The translations under genes were made by a program, and so were the position numbers. Shown piece by piece: positions 54,542-64,000 of a DNA stretch of 64,000 nucleotides. The notes under the pieces were generated by a model. It searched no databases, had not been told where the DNA came from, and saw nothing but the letters and a program-made list of their open reading frames with translations. How positions within the stretch are numbered: the stretch's first letter is position 1; each line of letters starts with the position of its first letter. This DNA comes from Microglena sp. YARC (lineage: Eukaryota > Chlorophyta > Chlorophyceae > Chlamydomonadales > Chlamydomonadaceae): positions 3,102,021 through 3,166,020 of the forward strand of contig CM039464.1 in the NCBI GenBank assembly GCA_022414725.1, in the 5' to 3' direction.

Positions 54542-57500
54542 CTGCAGGTCCAAGGGAGATGGTGTAGGAGTTGCAACCTAGGCGTGGATGCTTGGTGTGG
54601 GTGTTTGGTAACCTAGGCATTGGGTGGCAACCCAACCCAACCCCAAAATTGTGCAACATCTCTCCGTGACTCAACTGTGCCACATCCAACCCAACCCAAC
54701 CCAACCCACAAATTGTGCAACAGCTTTCTGCGACTCACCTGAGCCACACCCAACCCAACCTAACCCACAAATTTTGCAACAGATCTCTGTAACTCACCTA
54801 CCCTGTGCCACACCCAAACAAACCCATCCCAACCCAACGCACAAATTATGCAGCTCTCTGTGACTCACCTGTGCCACACCCAACCCAACCCAACCCCACC
54901 CTGCCCAGCCCAACCCACCAATTGTGCAACAGATCTCTGTTACTCACCTACCCTGTGCCACACCCAACCCAACCCAACCCTGCCCAGCCCAGCCCAACAC
55001 ACAAATTGTGCAACAGCTCTCTGTAACTCACCTGAGCCACACCCAACCCAACCCACAAATTTTGCAACAGATCTCTGTAACTCACCTACGCTGTGCCACA
55101 CCCAACCCAACCCAACCCAGCCCTGCCCAGCCCAACCCACAAATTGTGCAACACCTCTCTGTAACTCACCCAACCCAACCCAGTCCAACCCAACCCACCA
55201 TTTTTGCAACAGATCTGTGAACCCCACCTACCCTGTGCCACACCCAACCCGACCCGACCCAACGCAACCCAGCTCAACCCAACCCACAAATTGTGCAACA
55301 CCTCTCTGTAACTCACCTGTGCAACACCCAACCCAACCCAGTCCAACCCACAAATTGTGCAACACCTCTCTGTAACTCACCTGTGCAACACCCAACCCAA
55401 CCCAGTCCAACCCACAAATTGTGCAACACCTCTCTGTAACTCACCTGAGCCACACCCAGCCCAACCTAATCCAGCCCAGTCCAACCCAACCCAACCCACA
55501 AATTTTGCAACAGATCTCTGGAACCCACCTACCCTGTGCCACACCCAACCCAACCCGACCCAACGCAACCCAGCTCAACCCAACCCACAAATTGTGAATC
55601 AGCTCTGTTACTCACCTGTGCAACACCCAACCCAACCCAACCCACAAATTGTGCGATACCTCTCTGTAACTCACCTGTGCCACAATTTCCGCACTTCCAA
55701 TTTCCGGCTTCCGTACTGACTGTACTGCCTGCACGAGTGCAGACCTCACATCCTCCTCCAGGCTGCTGCGCAGGCTGGCGACATCCAGCAGTACCGTGGT
55801 AGGTGCGGAGGCAGACTCTTGCTGTGGCACACGCCGCTTCTGATGCAAGCTGCTCAGACCTGCAGGCGGCACGGAGCGGGCCATTGCGCTAGGATGCTCA
55901 GTGTCAGCTTCCTCATGCCCTCCGTCTGCTGCCTGCTGCTCCCTCAGCCTCTTCATCTCCTCCTTCAGGATTTTCACCTCCGCCATCAGCACTTGAACAG
56001 TGCCCTCGGGAGCGGAACCATCCACATCTGAACCAGCGGGTACGGCCGTGCAAGTGTCCAGCTGGGGGCCCTGACCCTGCACATAACCTGCAGCAGGATG
56101 TGCAGGCAGGGGGGTACATGGCGTGGGGCCACAGCCACATTTGCGGTGGCATCATCATACCTTGGAGCTGGGATGGCACACTGAAGGGCTGATTCATGAA
56201 AGGGTGTGCTTGTGGCATCCCTGCCCCCCCTCCAGACCACATGCCAGCTGCCGGGAACATAACTGAGCCCCCAGGCCATGTCATCATTCCCGGCCCCCCT
56301 GCAGGCTGCATTGGGCCAGCTGGGGGCATGCCCGCCCCAACAGGCAGCTGCGCACAGTCGGCAGGGGTGGGGCCTGCGTACCCACCAACCTGCATGCCAC
56401 CTGGGCCAACCTGAATGCCAGCTTGGCCAAATTGCATGCCACCTGGGCCAACCTGCATGCCAGCTTGGCCAACCTGCATGCCAGCTGGGCCAACCTGCAT
56501 GCTAGCTGGGCCAACCTGCATGCCACCTGGGCCAAACTGCATGCCAGCTGGGCCAACCTGCATGCCAGCTTGGCCAACCTGCATGCCAGCTGGGCCAACC
56601 TGCATGCCAGCTGGGCCAACCTGCATGCCAGCTGGGCCACCCTGCATGCCAGCTGGGCCAACCTGCATGCCAGCTTGGCCAACCTGCATGCCAGCTGGGC
56701 CAACCTGCATGCCGGCTGGGCCAACCTGCATGCCAGTTGGGTCAAACTGCATGCCAGCTGGGCCAACCTGGGCCGCTAGTGGTAGTGCGGTTGGTTGTGT
56801 GGAAGCCAGCTGGCTGCCACGCTTGATCTTGGATAGCAAAACTGGTTAACAAAAAGCCGAGTAGTACTCATCACTGTGCATGATTGACTTCCTGGAGAAG
56901 ATAGGACACACCTCCTCCGGCAGGCTCTGCAGCTGCTCATCGGGAGGGAACAAGCACGTGACGGCACCTGAGCTGTCTTTCCACCTTGCTCCCTCGCTAG
57001 TGACCAAGATGATATTTGTTTTGGTTTTGACGGCCGCCTGCAGCTCCTTGATACACCAGTGAGAGGACAGGATGTTGTCGGTCAAAATGAAGATCAGGTT
57101 CCGACTGCTGGCCACGGCTGCCTCCAACTGCGTTACCTCCTCGCGCCACTCAAAGTCTGTTAGGCATGGATGCAGAATATCAGGCAGGGGTAGTGTCAGA
57201 GTATGTATGATCATACAAACGTTACAGCACGTTAAAGCAAGCTATAGCATGCTGCAGCAAGTTGGACACGTTATTCTTTCTCTACGACATGTCAAGGTGT
57301 TAAACCCCTCAACCCCACCCCTCGATTAGTGTTGTGCTTTTTCTTTTTAAAAATTCCTAACCTTCCTATACCGTTGAGCAAGTCCCTTTAGCCTATTTGG
57401 CCTACCCCTGGACTGTAACATACAAACATACATACAAGCGTTAAAACTTGTTATGAATGTCAGGCATGGATGCAGAGTATCAGGCATGGGTAGTTTCAGC

Positions 57501-60500
57501 GTATGTGTGTTCAGGGGAATGCAGATTTGTTGAGGGGTGCTCAGGGGTGTTCAGCGTATGTACGTTACAGTCCAGGGGTAGACAGATTTGGTTTAAGGAA
57601 CTCCGCCAACCTCAAACAATCAAGTTTGATTATAGATTGCTAGGAAGGCCTGAGTAAAGTAAGCACTCAATGAAATGGTCCACAACAAATCGCACGCATG
57701 TCGGAGGACATGAGTTCAAGTGTTATTTATATAGTTTAACTATGTAGACATTGTTAAGACATCCTATTTAGAGAGAGTATTTATACATGCTCTCTATAAA
57801 TATTGTTTCTAAAAAAACTAAGCTTTGTTGACCATATTTGAGAGAGCACTTAGCTTTAGCTATACACTATGGAAACAGAAACATACGCTACAACACGTCC
57901 AGGCAAGCTATAGAACGTTGCAGCAAGTTAAACACGCTATTCATTCTCTACGACACGTCAAGGTGTCAAACCCCTCGATAAGCGATACAACTTGTTATGG
58001 AAGTCAATCACAATGCGTGTCAGATCACAATTGGCCATAACGGGTCCCAAATACTTGTCCCAGGTAGGGTCCCAAGGGAAAGCAACAGCAGCAGCAGCAG
58101 ATCGAAGACTCTTGTCAATCCTGTTCGAAGCTGAGCTGATGGTCCCACGTTGCCGACAAGCACGTGGGTTACATGTAGCTATTCAGCTACCAAGCTACCT
58201 CATTCTACTTAGACAGCCATTGAGACTCCAACATTTCCCGACACTTTGAACTCAATAACAGGTGCAGTAACTTCAAAATGCGGGACTGCTTACCCTGGAG
58301 CCCGCTTTCAACCCGGGTGAAGTTCGTGCAGGCGGCAGGTAGGGCGCAACGAACTTAGGATTTCCCTGTCAGAAACGCAGTCAGAAACTAATAAATAGCA
58401 GCTACATTAGTTGCTAGCTCAGGCCCAACCCAGGTGGCAAAGGTGGGACGGAGGGCTCAAATCACTTCACTGGCGTCACAAACGTCATGACGGAAGGCCC
58501 CTTTCCGGGGGAAATGCCACACCTAAGTGTCGCACCGGCGTCGCACCGAGTCGCTGAATTTGCGACGCGTCGGCAAAACAAAAAAAATGTGCCCATTTTC
58601 CACAAAGAAGTGCCACAGTAAAGCAGACTGGTATTCACAAAACATGGCTCTAGCTTCTGCTGTAGATCTTATTTGGTTGACGGTTGCAGGTATATTTGTA
58701 GATCTTCTTTGGTTGAGAATATGCAGGTCTATACATTTATGTATGTATGCAGATGTATGTTACAGTCCAGGGGTAGCCAAATTGGCTAGAGGGACCTAGG
58801 TCTATATAAGCCTTGCAGAGGCCTCTATATACTGGATTCTTGTTTACTGACTGTAAAACAAAGCGCATGACAACCTGTGACTGTTAAACGAAGAGCATGA
58901 TAAACTGTGTGGTGCATGAACACCATGGTCCTACTGTGTACCATGCACCCACAACCTTCTAAATCCCAACGTTCTGCAATAGGCTCCTGTCAGGTGATGA
59001 CCTTTGAGGTGGATGAAGCTCGTGCGCACCTAGAAATGCAGACAGTCCTCGAACAGTGAGAAGCGTGTGAAGTGCACGTGCAAAGTCCTTGGCATCTGAG
59101 CGCTTGTGAGACAGGAAGACATCCCAAACCTGAGCATGTGGTTGTGTGCTTATGTGGGTTGGGGTGTGGGCGTGGGTGTGGGCGCTTGTGTGGGTTGGTG
59201 TGCGGGTGTGAGTGAAGGTGTGGGTTGGTGTGTGGGTGTGCAAAGTCCTTTGCATCTGAGCGCTTGTGAGACAGGAAGACATTCCAAACCTGAGCATGGG
59301 TGTGGGTTCTTGTGTGGGTTGGTGTGTGGGCGTGGGTACAGGTGCAGGTGTGGGTGGGTGGGTGGGTGGGTGTGGGTTGGTGGGTGGGTTTGCGGGTGGG
59401 TGAGGGTGTGGGTGAGGGTGTGGGTGAGGGTGTGGGTGAGGGTGTAAGGGTGGGTGAACAGGTGTGGGTGAGGGAGTGGGAGCTGTTGAGCTGTGTTGGT
59501 TTGAGGACGTGTGGGGAGGTGTTTGTGTTTGCTAGGTTGGATGTGTGGGGTGTGGGGGGGGAGGGGAGAGGGACAAGGTCTAGATGTGTGCGTGGACAAG
59601 GTTGTGACTGTTTTCTGTTTGGAGCACATCATGCAGTGTTTCGCTTTTTAGCTACGCACGGTACGGCAGCTTCTAGCCAGCTCCTTGGCTACGCACGGCA
59701 GCTCCTTGGCTATGCACGGTAGCTGCTAGCCAGGTCATGCCACTAGGTCAAGAGCCAAGTTTGCGACTGTGTTTAAATGCCCACCATGTCAGCTTACAAG
59801 CGCTCTAGCTAGCTGCAGGTCTGGCGCAGGACAGGGAAGGGGAGCTGCCTAGAAGCTGCTACATGTAGCCAAAAACAGAAACAGTGATAGCTTGCAACAT
59901 GGCCCTGATGTAGGGAATGGCAATATGATATCATATGATGCCGGCAGTCTGACTAGGCCAAAGTTACCATTTAAATAAAATATCATATGATGCAATTTGT
60001 ATGATATCATATCATATCATACTCACCTTTGGCCAACATCATATGATATGCCGATCTCTACATTAATGCAAGTCATAAACTGCATCACAAGGCAAAGGCA
60101 CTCTAGATGGAAGGTTCTTGTGGCAAATATACAGACAAGCAAAAGCATGTTTCGGCGGAGCCCCCCCTTCTGGGGGGCAGGAGCCCCCAGGGTCACCCCG
60201 TTGTTCGTCCGACCGCCCCCCCGAGACAAAGCCTGACACGCCAGCCAACTGTTTCGTAACTAACTGGCTTTGGTCCGCTTGATTCTGTTGCCAACACTCT
60301 CTGCCAATTTACTGCGTTGCTTGTGACGCTGCCTAGGACTTGTCACCATTGTCACCAGCAAGACCAAACACAGTCGATTCGTCTATATACAGCAGCTTCT
60401 AGGCAGCTTCATGCGCCAGCCACTGGGCAACGTCCCACAATTTCAGTAGTGCTGCAAAGATGATCATGACATAGGTTGGGATTGATAGCCAGCCAGGGGA

Positions 60501-63500
60501 TCTGCCAAGAAGCTGCTGCTTGTAGCCGAAAAGAAAAGCTACCAGATCAAAATATAGTGAACCCCTCACAGCCAGGCTCCCACCACCCCAAGCCCTGTCA
60601 TGGGTTGCAGCATTGATTTAATATAATTCATTATTCATCTTGAAAACTTACATAATCCCCAGGCGCCGTGGTGCTAGCAGCCGCAACATCCAACCGTGAT
60701 TGTGAAAGCGCCTTATCAGCTTGGGCGTCCCCTAGCTCGCCCATATGTAGCAAGCATGAATTCAGACAATCCATTGTGCGTGTACTCAATGGCGCCACCT
60801 CAGCTGGGGGGAGCAGGGACTGCAAGGGAGCATCAGAGCACCAAGTCAGCTGGGGGAAAGGGACTGTAAAGGAACATTGAGTCAGATGGGGGGAACAGGG
60901 ACTGGCTGTAAAGGAGCATCGATTCAGCTGGGGGGGAGCATGGACTGCAAAAGAGCATCAGAGCACCAAGTTAGCTGGGGGAGAGGGACTGTAAAGGAGT
61001 ATTGAGTCAGATGGGGGGAACAGGGACTGGCTGTAAAGGAGCATCGATTCAGCTGGGGGGAGCATGGACTGCAAAAGAGCATCAGAGCACCAAGTTAGCT
61101 GGGGGAGAGGGACTGTAAAGGAGTATTGAGTCAGATGGGGGGGAACAGGGACTGGCTGTAAAGGAGCATCGATTCAGCTGGGGGGGAGCATGGACTGCAA
61201 AAGAGCATCAGAGCACCAAGTTAGCTGGGGGAGAGGGACTGTAAAGGAGTATTGAGTCAGATGGGGGGAACAGGGACTGGCTGTAAAGGAGCATCGATTC
61301 AGCTGGGGGGGAGCATGGACTGCAAAAGAGCATCAGAGCACCAAGTCAGCTGGGGGAGAGGGACTGTAAAGGAGTATTGAGTCAGATGGGGGGAACAGGG
61401 ACTGGCTGTAAAGGAGCATCGATTCAGCTGGGGGGGAGCATGGACTGCAAAAGAGCATCAGAGCACCAAGTCAGCTGGGGGAAAGGGACTGCAAAGGTGC
61501 AAGATGCAGCATACACTCTTTTGCATACAGGCTCATGCACGTCGAGTGGGGGCACTGTGCCAGCTGCTGTCAGCTGCTCCACCAAATCATAAACCCTAAA
61601 ATAATGCAGCATACCCTGTTTGCCATACAGGCACACGCACCTTGAGTGCTGCCACTGCGTCAGCTTCTGTCAGCTGCTCCACCAAATCTGGGACCCTAAA
61701 CCCTGAACATCCCTTTAGTCCCAAGATGCAGCATACCCTGTTTGGCACGCACCTGTATTTCACTTGCTCCACCACATCCTAAACCCTAAACCCTGAACAT
61801 CCCAAGATACAGCATACACTGCTTGCCATACAAACACACACACCTTGCATGCTGCCACTGCGCTAGCTTCTTTTAGCTGCTCCACCACATCCTAAACCGT
61901 AAGCCCTGAACATCCCTTGAGCCCCAAGATGCAGCATAAACTGTATGGCACGCAAGTGTATACTGCCATACAGGCACCTTGAGTGCTGCCACTGTGCCAG
62001 CTTCTTTCAGCTGCTCCAACACATCATAAACCCTAAACCCTGAACATCCCAAGATGCAGCATACAGCATCCCTTTAGTCCCAAGATGCAGCATACCCTGT
62101 TTGGCACGCATGTGTAAACTGCCATACAGGCACCATGAGTGCTGCCACTGTGCCAGCATCATTCAGCTGCTCCACCACATCCTAAACCCTAAATATCTCT
62201 TGAGCCCCAACATGCAGCATCCTCTGTTTGGCACGCATGTGTATACTTCCATACAGGCACCTTGAGTGCTGCCACTGTGCCAGCTGCTTTCAGCTGATCC
62301 ACCAAATCATAAACCCTAAAAATCCCTTTAGTCTCAAGATGCAGCATACACTGTTTGCCAGACAGGCTCACGCACCTTCAGTGCTGCCACTGTGCCAGCT
62401 TCTTTCAGCTGCTCGACCAAATATGGGACCTCTGACATGTACATGAGAGCTTGCACCAAGTGGCTCAGGGCTTGGGCATCCTCACGGCCATGCTTATTCT
62501 TCAGGGCCGTGATGATCGAGACATGAGCACCACCTTGCACAAGGTTCACTGCACTCTTAGGTATTCTGGCGTAGGAAGCAGCTGACTGCGCTAAGTTTGA
62601 AAGCAATGAGAGAATGTCGGCTGCACCACCCTTCGTAACCTGCCTCTATGTTGCAGATCCCGTGGAACAAGCCTGGTCTAGGCCTGCCGTCAGTTGTCCA
62701 GACTCGTCGAACGCTTCCAACAGCTCTGCTGCTTTCAGATCAGATCCCTCATTAGTACCCGAGCATAAAAGGGCAAGCAACATGACGGCCTCAAAGCACA
62801 CGTGGCCCCCCTTCAAAACCCGCTCAACCACTTCCACAGTCCCACAGTCCTTGAGGGTGGTATGGAGATTGTAATTAAAGGCCAGGTTCCTCAACAGCCT
62901 CAGGCACACAGGCTCATCGGGGTACTTGGATAAGCGGGCAAGGGCCGCAGGCACCACTTCTAGGTCCTCAGCCTCACACGCGAAGCTGAGGACACATACA
63001 AGAGTGTGCTCATTGTACTCCACGGCCATGGGTTTGATTCGTCAGCTGCCTGAAGCAAACAGGCAGAAGTGTACTAAGACTGAGAGGGGGAGGTGACCCT
63101 ATTGCCCCTATAGACCTGCTCATTGCAACCTAAAACACATGGGCGGGTAGGCTGTCTGGAGGGTGTTATTCAGACAGGTGCAGTATTGCGCAATAGTGTG
63201 GGATGCGCACCTGAGCCTTCTCGAGGAGCACCAGCACTAGCCCATCTTGAAAGTACCAGTCTACAATCATAGAGCTGGTAACAGTACTTAGAATCATTGC
63301 CAACAAGCTGTTTGCATCCTCCTTTGCAATGCAATGGCAGAGGCTTAAAATAGGGTCATTGAGAAACCTGCAAGGTGCCAAAACAAGGGAGCATTACTCA
63401 TAAAGGATTTAATCATGTAGATTACTGCCTGTGCCCCTGCATGTGCCTGCATCCATCTATGCCCATGTCAATCTCTATGTATGCACACGTCATCACACCT

Positions 63501-64000
63501 ATATCTTTATATACTAGTACATTGCCTGTGCGGCCATTGGCCACACCTACCTGTTGCCTCCCTTACTTCCCATTCCCCCTTTCTCCCCTCACCCTTTCCT
63601 CTCTCCATCTCTCCCCATCCCCCCCCCCCTCACCCCCCTCACCAGAACATGCACGTCCCCATCTCTCCCTCCCCCCCCTGACCACCCCCAAGGCCCCACC
63701 CACACAAAAACAAACACACTCATCATTCTTCCCTCCTTCTACCTACCGCTTCCATGCCACTTCAGCTGCGAGCTTTGATAATGAAGATGACTAAGGGGGG
63801 GCAAAGAGCAAGCCTGGTGATTCAACCCACCAGATCCATTCCACCCATAACTTGCGGAGGACTGAATCACGGTGAGAACACTGGTCCCACGCAACAGCAA
63901 AGCGACTTGCCTGCAGCTTCTTCTTTATGCGCATGTATCCATTTGGGATGTGTACACATATATATTATGTTACACGTCAATGTACATGCCTGCATATATG
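54125..64000 (-). CDS. ARM-TIR gene, copy B (overview, 5' part beyond window)
   Basis: Same exon order as copy A: 63367-63211, ARM exon(s) about 63050-62376, 60803-60652, TIR exon 1 59129-59030, TIR exon 2 57156-55675, last exon 54541-54125. It lacks the small frame-breaking differences of copy A near 12780, 19743 and 19198, so it is the better model. It does carry a difference in TIR exon 2 at about 56847 (AAACTGGTT against AACTGGTT, and an extra A at about 56854), which shifts the frame between the TIR end and the repeats, so neither copy is fully intact as sequenced. The role would be a TIR-domain NADase or signalling scaffold by analogy. Confidence 0.6.
54622..55674 (-). repeat. Splice-donor array (copy B)
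   Basis: Same units as 11190-12246; single-base changes and small length differences (for example near 55195). Confidence 0.85.
55675..57156 (-). CDS. TIR exon 2, GPAGMQV repeats, coiled coil (copy B)
   Basis: Acceptor CCTAACAG/AC and donor CAG/GTGAGT as in copy A. WCIKELQAAV with the conserved glutamate is intact. The repeat block (56399-56771) is followed by an open frame through GAGMPQAHPFMNQPFSVPSQ thanks to a C7 run. A two-base difference near 56850 breaks the frame between the TIR part (ends DEYYSAFC) and the repeat part (starts LLSKIKRG). Confidence 0.7.
57157..59029 (-). other. Intron inside the TIR domain (copy B)
   Basis: Equivalent of 13708-15608, slightly shorter (CAG run at 58085-58101 and a 14-base deletion near 57342). 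Confidence 0.75.
59030..59129 (-). CDS. TIR exon 1 (copy B)
   Basis: Identical in coding content to 15609-15708: VWDVFLSHKRSDAKDFA, then LLTVRGLSAFL. Confidence 0.8.
59137..59580 (-). repeat. GT-rich minisatellite with decoy TIR exon (copy B)
   Basis: As 15716-16140; one more GTGTGGGTGAGG unit near 59430. The decoy exon is at about 59239-59292. Confidence 0.8.
59910..60061. mobile_element. MITE (duplicated copy)
   Basis: Equivalent of 16479-16629. Confidence 0.7.
60652..60803 (-). CDS. Linker exon upstream of TIR (copy B)
   Basis: Equivalent of 17220-17371, with the same splice borders; one residue differs (HMGELGDAQ against HTGELGDAQ). Confidence 0.6.
60804..61500 (-). repeat. Splice-acceptor array (copy B, 6 units)
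   Basis: Equivalent of 17372-18310 with two units fewer. Confidence 0.85.
61505..62375 (-). repeat. Mini-exon array (copy B)
   Basis: Equivalent of 18320-19192. The seven copies can be compared with the native exon end at 62376-62425, which copy A has lost. Confidence 0.75.
62376..63050 (-). CDS. ARM-repeat exon(s), copy B
   Basis: The frame is open through EYNEHTLVCVLSFACEAEDL and VVPAALARLSKYPDEPVCLR, to GLDQACSTGSAT, then TAG 62646-62648 (shared with copy A), then GGAADILSLLSNLAQSAAS to VPYLVEQLKEAGTVAALK and donor AAG/GTGCG. The extra 13 residues VEQLKEAGTVAAL complete the last ARM helix. Confidence 0.7.
63211..63367 (-). CDS. ARM-region exon (copy B)
   Basis: Equivalent of 19990-20146 with the same splice borders (LLAMILSTVTSSMIVDWYF). 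Confidence 0.7.

Larger units (their letters stand above)
54524..64000. repeat. Segmental duplication, copy B
   Basis: Direct copy of 11092-20782; runs off the window. Confidence 0.95.

Overview
The window looks like nuclear DNA of a eukaryotic alga, probably green (inference only). It has spliceosomal introns with GT/AG borders, a Ty1/Copia retroelement, interstitial TTTAGGG-like repeats, abundant minisatellites and an assembly gap of exactly 1000 N (35375-36374). Bases 1-11091 read as a remnant of an integrated giant virus (Nucleocytoviricota type), because compact ORFs there include a virion-like repeat protein, a DUF3431-type protein, a RING protein and an F-box fragment, together with Fanzor transposons. 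No database was available, so family names come from motif recognition.

Region by region. (1) 1-11091, viral remnant: a partial unknown ORF; a deleted Fanzor element (693-1549) that truncates a virion-like gene (1490-2593, minus); a near-complete Tc1/mariner-type element carrying Fanzor (2993-5948) with paired inverted ends, TA duplications and a conserved hairpin tail; a third Fanzor relic; a spliced RING protein with SUMO-interaction-like motifs; an unknown ORF; a DUF3431 protein and a coiled-coil protein between direct repeats; and a truncated F-box. (2) 11092-31590, minus strand: a large multi-exon host gene with armadillo-like (ARM) exons, a TIR domain split by an intron, a seven-residue GPAGMQV repeat and a coiled coil. 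It is interrupted at 21579-30300 by an 8.7 kb DNA transposon with 29 bp perfect inverted ends and a 4 bp target duplication. (3) 31.6-44.3 kb: gene-poor DNA, the gap, 5 kb of A/C-only satellite, a TG-rich satellite and AT-rich DNA. (4) 44305-50661: a decayed Copia element with a nested fold-back insertion. (5) 54524-64000: a second copy of 11092-20782, with the 3' terminal exon that the first copy has lost.

The two copies of the ARM-TIR gene are the most informative part. Copy B keeps reading frames that copy A has lost: two single-base indels, a 39 bp deletion, loss of the last exon at the viral junction, and the transposon insertion. Both copies have introns filled with tandem repeats that each carry splice-like signals: a donor array, an acceptor array and an array of duplicated mini-exons. 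An ARM-TIR layout with the WCxxE glutamate recalls SARM1-type NAD-cleaving proteins; enzyme activity is inferred, not shown.

Caution: several frameshifts lie at short homopolymers, so assembly error must be excluded before any gene is called dead.
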